Positions 45,518 through 54,568 of a stretch of DNA of 64,000 bases are shown here, one piece after another; position 1 is the stretch's first letter; every line of letters starts with the position of its first letter. The translations under genes were made by a program, and so were the position numbers. The stretch lies in the NCBI GenBank assembly GCA_049513055.1, contig JBEKWN010000026.1:5993-69992 (forward strand), given 5' to 3'. The stretch is from UBA1163 sp049513055. Lineage in GTDB: Bacteria; Desulfobacterota; BSN033; UBA1163. Below the pieces are notes generated by a model, which searched no databases, had not been told where the DNA came from, and worked only from the letters and a program-made list of their open reading frames with translations.

Positions 45518-45860
45518 GGTTTCTCCTTTTCTACCAGATGTTTTGCAGCATCCTTGCTGATGGCCAAGAGATTCTGAGCTCCTTTTGCCGATATTCACTC
45601 TGCAGACAGACTGTCACAACTCCTTAAGAGATGGCAAGGCGGACAGGATAATAATCTCCCCAGAACGAATATCCTTCCTCAAAGTCCCTAAGAGGTCTTC
45701 CGACAAGGATATCTTTGGACTTACGGTCAGAAACGGCGGTCCGCTTGCAATTCGAGATTGCCTATTATCGGTATCAATGATAGGCAAAGAGGGAAAACAC
45801 GATGCCTCGTTTTTCTTTAAATACAGCTTGAAGAAGTGCAGTTACCTCTACCCGGAGTAA
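45518..45860. other. Gap with a possible upstream gene remnant
   Basis: On the minus strand a short open frame (45514-45594) ends AISKDAAKHLVEKEKP, with its TGA overlapping the ATG of the flavoprotein (ATGA). This is the arrangement of a coupled upstream gene, so it may be the tail of a lost partner. A plus-strand open frame of 91 codons has no ribosome site or family likeness. Confidence 0.35.
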
Positions 45861-45956
45861 ACCCCGTTAGAAATTCCAGTGGGGCATTAAATCCCGCCGG
45901 AATTATTTAAAATGCAACCCCGCTGCAGAACAATGGGGGCATTATTTCTAACGGGG
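45861..45956 (+). repeat. TIR repeat element, copy 4 (96 bp)
   Basis: ACCCCGTTAGAAAT (45861-45874) and ATTTCTAACGGGGT (45943-45956) bound an inner hairpin CCAGTGGGG/CCCGCCGG and a degenerate second one around CCCCGCTGCAGAACAATGGGG. It lies 33 bp beyond the 3' end of the minus-strand acyl-CoA dehydrogenase. Confidence 0.85.
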
Positions 45957-45989
45957 TAAAGAGGGTCCGCCCGTGGTAGGCAGGTCATG

Positions 45990-47771
45990 CTAAAATGGAT
46001 ATTTTCCTATTTTAATCACGGAATCTGCGATTTCCCGTCTCAAGGCAATTGTATTCACAGGGGTAAAACGGGTCAGTTTCTTGAGAGCGGATAACTGTGT
46101 CCTAAGGGTATCGCCTTCGGCAATGGCAGCGAAAGCCTGCTTTGCAAAAAATTCTACGCGGTCAAAGGCATCATTCACATAGACCTTCACCATTGCTTTC
46201 TGAATCTGTGCCTTCTCATCTCCCAACTTTTCCATGGTCTTCATTGCTCGGAGGAGCGCGCTTTCCATGGCAAAGACCTCAATCACAATATCACTGATCG
46301 AACCCAGGATCTCCTGTTCTTCTGCTAACTTCATCATGTATTTTTGAACCGCTGCCCCCGCCACCAAGAGACCAATCTTTTTTGACATCTCTACCATTTC
46401 CTTCTGCAGGGTGAGCTTGCCATCATCCATTTCTATTTTGGGTCTGAGGGTGAGAAGCTCATTGGCCACCTTCTGAGCTGCGGCAAGCACAGGAAGACGG
46501 TTCTTCATGGCCCGTTTCGTCAACATATCCATAATGAGGAGACGGTTAATCTCATTCGTTCCCTCCCAGATTCGGTTAATCCGGGAATCTCGGTAACCCC
46601 GCTCAATGGCATAATCATGAATATACCCGTACCCTCCGTGGATCTGAAGGGCTTCATCTACGATGTAGTCCAACATCTCTGAAGAATAGACTTTGTTAAT
46701 CGAGTCTTCAATGGCATACTCCTCAATCGCCCTCGCCATTTGAATCCCGACATCTTCAGCATGATGGTCGATGCGCTGGAGAATTCGATCTGTTATCTCA
46801 GCTGTCCGGTAGACCATGCTCTCTACAGTAAAGGTTCGAATCGCCATCTCTGCAATCTTATGTTTGATCAGGCCGAATTCTGCAATCGGCTTACCGAACT
46901 GAACCCTCTGCTTTGCATAAGTCACGGCATCCTGCAACGCACTCTTTGACGATCCCACACAACCTGCACCCAACTTAAACCGGCCAATGTTGAGGGTGTT
47001 AAGAGCCACGATATGGCCCTTTCCCACTTCTCCAAGAACATTCTCCACTGGCACTTTGGCATCGGTGAAGATGACGCTTCGTGTGGAGGACCCCTTCATT
47101 CCCATCTTATTCTCTTCTTCATCCACCGACACCCCATCAAATTTCTTTTCGACAATGAAGGAGGTGAATTTATCCCCGTCCACTTTGGCATAGGTGACGA
47201 ACAGATCTGCAAATCCAGCATTGGAGATGAACTGTTTCTGTCCGTTCAGAATATAGTACTTTCCGTCAGGGCTAAGCATTGCGACGGTCTTGGCATTCAG
47301 GGCATCCGATCCCGCTTCAGGTTCAGTCAGGGCATAGGCCGTGATCATCTCTCCAGTTGCAATTTTTGGAAGATATCGTTTCTTCTGCTCCCTATTCCCG
47401 AAAAAGATAATGGGAAGAGAACCAATACCTGTATGGACAGCGTAGGCCACCAGGAAGGATCCTCCACCTCCCTGAGACAGTTTCTCCATCATCAGGAGGA
47501 CGCTGACCTTATCCAATCCCTGTCCCCCATCCTCCTCAGTGATATCTCCGGAGAGGAGACCCAATTCCCCTGCCTTTTTAAGTAGACTCGGCAGGAGTCC
47601 TTCTTTTTGCACTTCGATATCATCTATCTGTGGTTGAACTTCACCCTGCGTGAATTCCATCGCCGCTTTGGCAATCAACCGCTGCTCTTCCGTAAAGTCC
47701 TCTGGTGTAAAAATCCCTTGAGGAGAAATTGATTCAACCAGAAACGCTCCCCCTTTAATGAACTCTTCCAT
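45990..47771 (-). CDS. fadE: Acyl-CoA dehydrogenase, large form, fadNAE-type operon
   Basis: The ATG at 47771 (GGAAGGAGG seven bases upstream) gives a 593-residue enzyme beginning MEEFIKGGAFLVES. It keeps ALTEPEAGSDA, QFGKPIAEFG and IWEGTNEINR with its catalytic glutamate, plus the helical C-terminal domain. It is the paralogue of the gene at 19474. As last gene after a FadN-like fusion and a thiolase it completes a Bacillus-like fadN-fadA-fadE order for saturated fatty acid oxidation. Confidence 0.92.
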   Translation of the reverse strand: MEEFIKGGAFLVESISPQGIFTPEDFTEEQRLIAKAAMEFTQGEVQPQIDDIEVQKEGLLPSLLKKAGELGLLSGDITEEDGGQGLDKVSVLLMMEKLSQGGGGSFLVAYAVHTGIGSLPIIFFGNREQKKRYLPKIATGEMITAYALTEPEAGSDALNAKTVAMLSPDGKYYILNGQKQFISNAGFADLFVTYAKVDGDKFTSFIVEKKFDGVSVDEEENKMGMKGSSTRSVIFTDAKVPVENVLGEVGKGHIVALNTLNIGRFKLGAGCVGSSKSALQDAVTYAKQRVQFGKPIAEFGLIKHKIAEMAIRTFTVESMVYRTAEITDRILQRIDHHAEDVGIQMARAIEEYAIEDSINKVYSSEMLDYIVDEALQIHGGYGYIHDYAIERGYRDSRINRIWEGTNEINRLLIMDMLTKRAMKNRLPVLAAAQKVANELLTLRPKIEMDDGKLTLQKEMVEMSKKIGLLVAGAAVQKYMMKLAEEQEILGSISDIVIEVFAMESALLRAMKTMEKLGDEKAQIQKAMVKVYVNDAFDRVEFFAKQAFAAIAEGDTLRTQLSALKKLTRFTPVNTIALRREIADSVIKIGKYPF

Positions 47772-47853
47772 GATAGCCTCCTTCCAAATGATCAATGAAA
47801 AATGATCAATGCAAAATTACCAATGATCGTTCATTCAAATTGAGTATTGTTTT

Positions 47854-49035
47854 TTAATCCACTCTTTCAAAAACTCCAGCAGCGCCCATCCCGCCTCCGA
47901 TACACATCGTCACAAGACCATAGCGGACTTTCCTCCGCTTCATCTCATAAAGCAAGGTGGTGGTTAATCTCGCTCCGGTGCATCCTAAGGGATGGCCCAT
48001 GGCAACCGCTCCCCCATTGACATTCACGATATCTAAATTCAATCCAAGTTCTCGGATAACATAAAGAGCTTGTGAGGCAAACGCTTCGTTCAGCTCAACC
48101 AGGTCTATATCTTTGATTGTGAGACCTGCCTTTTTAATAGCCTTGGGAGCGGCATAAGCAGGACCAACCCCCATGATCTCGGGCGGAACTCCGGCTACAG
48201 CGAAACTTCGGAAAATAGCCATAGGTTTTACTTTCAACTGATCGGCTTTTCCCTTTGACATCAGAACAAGCGCGGCTGCCCCATCACTCGTCTGGGACGA
48301 ATTGCCTGCGGTGACTGTCCCTTTAGCTTTAAAGGCAGGCTTGAGCGCGGCCATCCCTTCATAAGAGGCATCATAACGAACCCCTTCTTCTGTATCGAAG
48401 AGGACCTCTTTGATCTTTATCGTTCCGTCCTTTTGAACCTCTTTTACCTTCGCGAGAATAGGAAGAACTTCCTCTTTAAACTTCCCCTCTTTGATCGCTT
48501 TGGCTGCCTTCTGATGGCTGGAAAGGGCAAAGCGGTCCTGATCTTCTCTGGTGATGCCGAATTTATCAGCCACATTTTCTGCGGTGAGCCCCATGGAGGT
48601 ATAAGCCTGAGGATTATGCTCAACCAAATATGGATTGGGCGAAGGGGTCAAACCCATGATTGGAACCTGACTCATAAACTCCACGCCACCGGCGACCATC
48701 ACGTCCTGAGCCCCGACCATGATCTCATAGGCCGCCGTTGCGATAGCCTGAAGTCCTGAGGAACAGAAACGATTTACCGTCTGCCCTGGTACCGTAAAAG
48801 GGAAACCCGCTCTCATGGCTAAGACTCTTGCGAGGTTCAGCCCCTGGTCCGATTCAGGGAAGGCACATCCAATGACGATATCATCAATGTCTTCCACCTT
48901 CAGGCCAGGGACTCTTGCAACAGCCTCCTTGATGATGAGGGCGCCAATATCATCCGGCCTTGTATCCTTCAAGATCCCCCTTGGAGCCTTACCCACCGCT
49001 GTTCTCACTGCTGAAACCACTACTGCTTCTCTCAT
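47854..49035 (-). CDS. fadA: Acetyl-CoA acyltransferase (FadA type)
   Basis: The ATG at 49035 follows GGGAGG and gives a 393-residue classical thiolase. It has nucleophile C91 in NRFCSSGLQ, the NEAFA motif, GHPLGCTGAR with the histidine and CIGGGMGAA with the second cysteine. It is closer to FadA/AtoB than are the other thiolases of the window. It performs the last step of a beta-oxidation round on the product of the upstream fused enzyme. Confidence 0.93.
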   Translation of the reverse strand: MREAVVVSAVRTAVGKAPRGILKDTRPDDIGALIIKEAVARVPGLKVEDIDDIVIGCAFPESDQGLNLARVLAMRAGFPFTVPGQTVNRFCSSGLQAIATAAYEIMVGAQDVMVAGGVEFMSQVPIMGLTPSPNPYLVEHNPQAYTSMGLTAENVADKFGITREDQDRFALSSHQKAAKAIKEGKFKEEVLPILAKVKEVQKDGTIKIKEVLFDTEEGVRYDASYEGMAALKPAFKAKGTVTAGNSSQTSDGAAALVLMSKGKADQLKVKPMAIFRSFAVAGVPPEIMGVGPAYAAPKAIKKAGLTIKDIDLVELNEAFASQALYVIRELGLNLDIVNVNGGAVAMGHPLGCTGARLTTTLLYEMKRRKVRYGLVTMCIGGGMGAAGVFERVD

Positions 49036-49148
49036 AAGACCTCCCTTACTCAAAAATCATTGAAAATTATAAAACGCAAAGTTAGCAATGATACATATTC
49101 TCTTACTTATTGTTAATTTTGCATTGCTAATTGGTCATTTTGCATTAG

Positions 49149-51560
49149 TTAATTTCTAAGTGGTTTTCCCGTCTTCAGCATATATTCAATTCTTGCTTGC
49201 GTCTTGGCCTCTCCACAAAGGCTGACAAAAGCCTCTCTTTCCAAATCCAGGAGATACTGCTCGGTCACTTCGGTCCCGTCTGGTAAGTTCCCTCCTGACA
49301 TAATGTGGCCCACCTTTTTGCCTACATGCTCATCGTATTGGCTGATATAACCGCCCTCTCTCATATAGAAGAGCCCCATCTGAAGAAGGGCATGTCCTCT
49401 CTCTCCCATGACCTTGATATTCTTTTTTGGCCGGGGCGGACGATAGCCTTCCTTGACGAGATCAAGAACGGTATGTTTAGCATCGTGGATGAGAAAATCT
49501 CGGTTAATTGTAATCTTATCCGTCGATCTCATAAAGCCCAACTGCTGTGCTTCTTTTGCACTGGTCGCCACCTTGGCCATCGCAACTGTCTCGAAAGCCT
49601 TTCTAACAAACGGGAGTAATTCTGCGTCCACGACACCCGATGGAATCCCTTCTGTGCATCGGAGTAACATCTCTTTTACTCCACCACCTGCCGGAATCAG
49701 ACCCACGCCTACTTCGACAAGACCCATGTAAGTTTCCGCGGCGGCTTGCACCTTCGCAGAGGCGAGACAGACCTCACATCCACCTGCCAAAGTCAGGCCA
49801 AAGGGTGCGGCGACGACCGGTTTCTCAAAATATTTTATGGCCATTAGGGTATCCTGAAAAGCTTTTACAGAGAATTCAATGTCGTCCCAGTTCTCATCCT
49901 GAATTTCAAAGAGCATGAGCATCAGGTTGGCTCCTGCAGAAAAGTTCTCTGCCTGGTTACCGATCACCAGACCCTCAAATTTCTCTTCTACCTCCTTGAG
50001 TGCATCTCTCATCATCTGAATGGTATCTGCCCCAATGGTGTTCATCTTGGAATGAAATTCAAGACAGGCCACACCATCCCCGAGGTCAATTAAGCTGGCT
50101 CCGGGATTTGAAAGAACAGTCTTCTTCCTATCTTTCAGGCTTGGTAAAAGAATGATCTCCGGCTTCTCCTCGATCTCCTGGTATTGGCCTGCTCCCAGGT
50201 CAAAGTAAGAAACGCGGCCGTCCCTCTTCTCATAAAAAGAGGAATACCCTTTGCTGAGGATTCGTTCCACCAGCGGTGGAATGACTTCTCCCTCTTTCTC
50301 CATTCTTTTCACAGAGGATTTCAGACCAATGACATCCCAGAGTTCGAAGGGTCCCAATTCGTGGTTGAATCCCCATCTCATCGCTCGATCTATGTTGACC
50401 ACATCATCTGCGATTTCAGGGATTTTCTCTGCTGCATAGAGCAGTGTCTTTTTCAAGATCTTCCAGCCAAACTGTCCTCCCCGATCTGGACTCATGATGA
50501 AGGTCCTGATCCGCTCTCCAAGATCTTCAATATTCTTCGCCATCTCCACAGAAGGAAGATTCACCTTCTCTTGGGGGCGGTAATCGAGTTTTTCATAATC
50601 CAGAACCAGAGTCTCTTCTTTCCCCTCCTTTTTCAACCTCTTATAAAAGCCTTGCTTGGTCTTCTGCCCCAACCACTGGTTCTTCACCATCTTTTGGATG
50701 AAATCGGGGAACTTGAAATATTCTTTGTCCTTCCCTTCCGGAAGGCTTTGATAAAGGTTATTGGCCACATGGACAATTATATCTAACCCTACGAGGTCAA
50801 CGAGCTTGAACGTGGCCATCTTCGGTCTTCCCATGGCAGGACCTGTGACCTGATCAATTTCTTCGATTCGGTACCCGTCCTCCACCATCGTTCTCAGAAC
50901 AGTGGAAATGCTAAATGTCCCGATTCGATTGGCAATGAAACTTGGGGTATCTTTGGCATAGACCACACCTTTTCCTAAAATCTTCTCGCCCACATGGGCC
51001 ATTCTCTCCACGACGCTTTTAGAGGTTGATGGGATGGGAATGATCTCCAGAAGCTTCATATATCTTGGCGGATTAAAGAAGTGGGTTCCTAAAAACCTCT
51101 CTGCGAAGTCCCGTGAGAAACCTTCGCACATCTTATTAATGGAGATGCCAGAGGTATTTGAGCTGATCACGGTCCCTTCTTTTAAGAAGGGGACCAATTT
51201 TTTGAAAAGTTCTCTTTTCGTGTTCAGATCCTCGATGATCACTTCGATGATCCAATCCGCCTCCGAAACCCAGGAGAGATGATCTTCAAAGTTTCCCACG
51301 GTGATGAGCTCTGCATCGTCCCTCAAATAAAGGGATGCTGGCCTCGTTTCTTGAATTCTGTTCTTCCCCAGAACAGCGAACCGATTTCTCACCTCCGTAC
51401 TTTCGAATGTCAACCCCTTCTTCTTTTCCGCCTCTGTCATCTCCGGCGGGACAATGTCGAGGAGAAAGGAGGGAATTCCCACATTTGCCAAATGGGCAGC
51501 AATTGTGCTTCCCATCACGCCTGCCCCTAATACCGCCGCCTTTCTGATTTTCTGATTCAT
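49149..51560 (-). CDS. fadN: 3-hydroxyacyl-CoA dehydrogenase/enoyl-CoA hydratase (FadN type)
   Basis: This 803-residue fusion has the domain order dehydrogenase first, hydratase last, opposite to the FadB-like proteins at 11834 and 25102. The NAD motif GAGVMGSTIAAHLA is at 12-25, GTHFFNPPRYM holds the catalytic histidine, and the C-terminal crotonase domain has GGCEV and YMGLVEVGVGLIPAGGG with both glutamates. The ribosome site is AAGGGG. It lies three bases after the metallo-hydrolase stop. Confidence 0.93.
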   Translation of the reverse strand: MNQKIRKAAVLGAGVMGSTIAAHLANVGIPSFLLDIVPPEMTEAEKKKGLTFESTEVRNRFAVLGKNRIQETRPASLYLRDDAELITVGNFEDHLSWVSEADWIIEVIIEDLNTKRELFKKLVPFLKEGTVISSNTSGISINKMCEGFSRDFAERFLGTHFFNPPRYMKLLEIIPIPSTSKSVVERMAHVGEKILGKGVVYAKDTPSFIANRIGTFSISTVLRTMVEDGYRIEEIDQVTGPAMGRPKMATFKLVDLVGLDIIVHVANNLYQSLPEGKDKEYFKFPDFIQKMVKNQWLGQKTKQGFYKRLKKEGKEETLVLDYEKLDYRPQEKVNLPSVEMAKNIEDLGERIRTFIMSPDRGGQFGWKILKKTLLYAAEKIPEIADDVVNIDRAMRWGFNHELGPFELWDVIGLKSSVKRMEKEGEVIPPLVERILSKGYSSFYEKRDGRVSYFDLGAGQYQEIEEKPEIILLPSLKDRKKTVLSNPGASLIDLGDGVACLEFHSKMNTIGADTIQMMRDALKEVEEKFEGLVIGNQAENFSAGANLMLMLFEIQDENWDDIEFSVKAFQDTLMAIKYFEKPVVAAPFGLTLAGGCEVCLASAKVQAAAETYMGLVEVGVGLIPAGGGVKEMLLRCTEGIPSGVVDAELLPFVRKAFETVAMAKVATSAKEAQQLGFMRSTDKITINRDFLIHDAKHTVLDLVKEGYRPPRPKKNIKVMGERGHALLQMGLFYMREGGYISQYDEHVGKKVGHIMSGGNLPDGTEVTEQYLLDLEREAFVSLCGEAKTQARIEYMLKTGKPLRN

Positions 51561-51563
51561 CGT

Positions 51564-52382
51564 TTAACCCCTTTTTGGTTTTAGAAATGCATTGATCAGG
51601 TTCTGTTTGGAGATATAGCCTGAGGAGATCAAAGAGAATTGATCCCCTCTCCCTAAGAGCCTTCGCTGAATCGCTCGAGGAGATACACCCTCCTGAACAC
51701 CTCTTTCCACCTCGTTCTTTAGATTTTCTAAATGCTCAATCTTACGATGGATGGCTTCTTCTGGTCGATCGACGAAACCGCTGAAGGAACAGAACATCTT
51801 CTTTGGATGGAGGGCAGCCACCTTCTTCAGAGAATCGATAAGAGAATAGATATCTTCATCCTCTCTTAAATATTTCACTTGTTCGCTGATGAAGAGGTCC
51901 CCAGAAAAAAGCCATCCCTCATTCGGTTCATAAAGACAGATATGGTCATCTGAATGTCCGGGTGTAGGAATGACCAAAAAAAGGAAATTTTTGGTTTGAA
52001 CCTTTGAATCCAATTCTCTCGTCTCTGAGGGATGAGGGCATCCCCAAACCAAACGCCGATACCATGGTACCCACTGAGAGGGATCTTTTAAATAAAAAAA
52101 TGTTTTGGGATGAGCCAGGGGTAGAAGGCCGTACTTTTCTCTAATCCAGAAGTTGTTGCCGGTGTGATCTTCATGGTGATGAGTATTGACAACGACATCA
52201 GGATGAAGTGTGTCTAAGAGTTTCAGAAATCTATCTCGACCAAAGGCGAAGCCCGTATCGATCAAGAGCCCATCAACAAAAAAGGCATTAACCTTGTAAA
52301 GAGGAAGACCCAAAAACTGACTGGTCATTCGAATAGAATTCACAGGACCATTTGGTTTAAAGTGTATAGACAATCGATTCAT
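51564..52382 (-). CDS. Metallo-beta-lactamase-fold hydrolase
   Basis: This 272-residue hydrolase has the zinc motif THHHEDHTG at 67-75, PTPGHSDDHICL further on and FSGDLFIS with the bridging aspartate. Such proteins next to fad genes probably act on acyl-CoA or other thioesters, but the substrate is not known. The start overlaps the TetR stop (ATGA), and fadN follows after three bases, so it is firmly in the operon. Confidence 0.85.
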   Translation of the reverse strand: MNRLSIHFKPNGPVNSIRMTSQFLGLPLYKVNAFFVDGLLIDTGFAFGRDRFLKLLDTLHPDVVVNTHHHEDHTGNNFWIREKYGLLPLAHPKTFFYLKDPSQWVPWYRRLVWGCPHPSETRELDSKVQTKNFLFLVIPTPGHSDDHICLYEPNEGWLFSGDLFISEQVKYLREDEDIYSLIDSLKKVAALHPKKMFCSFSGFVDRPEEAIHRKIEHLENLKNEVERGVQEGVSPRAIQRRLLGRGDQFSLISSGYISKQNLINAFLKPKRG

Positions 52383-52963
52383 GCTCTACCCCGTTTGATG
52401 ATAACTCCATTGATGATGAAATTGATAAACTCATTAGTCTGATTCAATCCAAACGGGTGGTCAGGACTATTTCTACCATACGTAAGACCCTTAAATAATA
52501 AGAAAACACAATGCCCAACGACCTTTTCATCCATTTTACGAAAGACACCCTTTCCAACGCCCTCTTTAAGAATATTGACGAAAATCTCCTCAATCCCTGT
52601 TTCAATGATGTCGGGTTTGTCCTCCAGGAATGGTGCAAAGAATCCTGCTTCATCATGGAGGACACTGACGATAAATGGATTTTGATCGAGGTATTTTAGG
52701 GCTAATCGGATGTACGTTTGAAGTTTTTCTGCTGGTTCAACGATTTTATTAATCTGGTTCAGAATAACCTTTCTGACGGATAAGGCCTCAAACATGAAAA
52801 GTTCTTCAAGAATCTTCTCCTTATTTTCAAATTCCTGATACAAGGTTCGCTTCGAAATACTGGCGGCTTTGGCGATTTCATCAACGGTAGTCTTATTAAA
52901 ACCGAACCTTTCAAATCTCTTTTTGGCAAGGCTAAGAATTTGATTCCTTTTTTCTGATTCCAT
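52379..52963 (-). CDS. TetR-family regulator of the fadNAE-type operon
   Basis: This 194-residue regulator has helix-turn-helix FNKTTVDEIAKAASISKRTLYQEFENKEKIL near residues 22-52. The C-terminal helical domain would sense a fatty acyl-CoA (inference from operon content). It heads the operon and has a promoter and a palindrome directly upstream, the standard autorepression layout. Confidence 0.87.
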   Translation of the reverse strand: MESEKRNQILSLAKKRFERFGFNKTTVDEIAKAASISKRTLYQEFENKEKILEELFMFEALSVRKVILNQINKIVEPAEKLQTYIRLALKYLDQNPFIVSVLHDEAGFFAPFLEDKPDIIETGIEEIFVNILKEGVGKGVFRKMDEKVVGHCVFLLFKGLTYGRNSPDHPFGLNQTNEFINFIINGVIIKRGRA

Positions 52964-52973
52964 AAAATCCAGG

Positions 52974-53022
52974 AAACTAATTTAGTTTTCTATTTTCTAT
53001 CATATAGCTACTTTTTTGTCAA
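52974..53022 (-). promoter_or_regulatory. Promoter and TetR operator of the fadNAE-type operon
   Basis: On the minus strand TTGACA (53017-53022) and TAGAAA (52994-52999) are 17 bp apart. Five bases after the -10 box lies the palindrome AAACTAATTTAGTTT (52974-52988), with 6-bp arms, 10 bp before the TetR ATG. The remainder of the gap to 53240 holds no gene. Confidence 0.65.
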
Positions 53023-53240
53023 GAAATTTTTTAGGAACCAGCATAAAACATTGGGAGATAAAGATTGAATATAACTAAGCGAAATTAATAATATTTTATT
53101 TATTATAAGCGTCTCATACTCTCTTCATTATCGTTAGAAAGCGATAAGAGGAGTAATTTTTTTGACTGAAGAAACACCCAAGGTAATAAAACTGAGGAAC
53201 AAAATTAGTTTAATGGTTTCTATGTCACGATCAACTCAAT

Positions 53241-54464
53241 TTATTCCCTCTCCACCTGAACCACCACCCCATCTCCCTGGGCCAATCCTCCGCATATCGA
53301 GGCAACACCTATTCCTCCGCCCCTTCTTCTCAATTCATAAACCAGGGTCATCAGAATTCTGGCTCCGCTTGCGCCCACAGGATGGCCAATGGCGATGGCA
53401 CCCCCATTGACATTCGTTTTTTCTAAAAGGGTCTTCATCTTTTCGGGATTTCCATCAGCCAAAATTTTTGCACTGACCAGAGGCATGGCAGCGAATGCCT
53501 CATTGACCTCGATGAGGTCAATCTGGTCGAGAGTAATTTGAGCCTTCTCCAATGCCCTTTGAATGGTGAAACCCGGAATGGCTGCAATCAGACGGGGAGT
53601 TGTGGCAGTGGCAACCATAGAGAGGATTTTAGCTAAAGGCTTAAGCCCCTTCTCCTTTGCCTTCTTTTCACTCATAATCAGGATGGCTGAAGCACCTGTA
53701 TCCAACCCTGGGGCATTTCCTGCTGTAACCGTAGGGCTGCCGTACACAAGAGGCAGTTTGGAGAGCTTTTCAAGTGTGGTATCTGGTTTTGGCAATTCAT
53801 CCTTTTCAAGAATAATGGGGGGCCCTTTTTTTAATGGTATTTCAACCCTCATCAGCTCTTCACCTATCTTAAATTTCCCTTCAGCAAAAGCCTTTGCATA
53901 TCTCATCTGGCTTTGATAAGCCCATCGGTCTTGATCATCCCGTGTGATTCCATATTCAAGAGCCACATCCCCTGCGTCAACCGATACGGGGTTGAACCCT
54001 TTATAGCCCAGTCCAAACAAACCATCCCATAATTCAATATGACCCAACCTCGTTCCCCATCTAACATGAGGAGGGACAACAAGAGGAGTACGGCTCATAT
54101 TCTCGGCACCTACGCCCAAAGCAATCTCAATCTCTCCAGTTTTGACTGCTCTATATCCTAATCTCACAGCTGCCAGCGACGAACAACAGGCACGGTCAAC
54201 CGTTATGGAGACAGCCTCTGAAGGCATCCCTGCCTTGAGAGTGGCTTGTCTCGCTGGGACGTCGGTTTCCAAACCCACCTCCCCAGGGACAGCGGATCCA
54301 TAATAAGTCTCCTCCACCTCCTCCCCCTTCACACTCACCCTTTTCAAAACTTCACGGATCACCATGGCACCCAGATCGATGGAAGGAATGTCCTTTAAAG
54401 TTCCTCCGAATTTTCCAAAAGGCGTCCGAACAGCACTGACGATTACGACATGATTCTTTTCCAT
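53241..54464 (-). CDS. Acetyl-CoA acetyltransferase/thiolase
   Basis: This 407-residue thiolase has the nucleophile C94 in DRACCSSLAAV, VNEAFAA, GHPVGASGAR with the histidine and SICGGLAQGDG with the second cysteine. The double cysteine at 93-94 is unusual. It is distinct from the duplicated pair and the FadA-like enzyme. It has its own promoter and lies beside the LarA-family gene, both on the minus strand. Confidence 0.9.
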   Translation of the reverse strand: MEKNHVVIVSAVRTPFGKFGGTLKDIPSIDLGAMVIREVLKRVSVKGEEVEETYYGSAVPGEVGLETDVPARQATLKAGMPSEAVSITVDRACCSSLAAVRLGYRAVKTGEIEIALGVGAENMSRTPLVVPPHVRWGTRLGHIELWDGLFGLGYKGFNPVSVDAGDVALEYGITRDDQDRWAYQSQMRYAKAFAEGKFKIGEELMRVEIPLKKGPPIILEKDELPKPDTTLEKLSKLPLVYGSPTVTAGNAPGLDTGASAILIMSEKKAKEKGLKPLAKILSMVATATTPRLIAAIPGFTIQRALEKAQITLDQIDLIEVNEAFAAMPLVSAKILADGNPEKMKTLLEKTNVNGGAIAIGHPVGASGARILMTLVYELRRRGGGIGVASICGGLAQGDGVVVQVERE

Positions 54465-54502
54465 CCTCTCCCCCTTCTAAGAAGTATTTCCCTAACCGAT
54501 GA

Positions 54503-54531
54503 TTGAATATAACTATTTTTGAAAGCTGTCA
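54503..54531 (-). promoter_or_regulatory. Promoter of the thiolase gene
   Basis: On the minus strand TTGACA (54526-54531) and TATTCA (54503-54508) are 17 bp apart. The -10 region includes GATTGAATATAACTA (54500-54514), which is repeated exactly at 53063-53077. Confidence 0.5.
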
Positions 54532-54568
54532 ATATTTAAAGATGAGCAAAATCAGAGGAATTAAGGAG

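Noticed and set aside
45585..45860. Plus-strand open frame of 91 codons before repeat copy 4
   Set aside because: No ribosome site, no family likeness, and it ends at the stop codon adjoining the repeat by chance.
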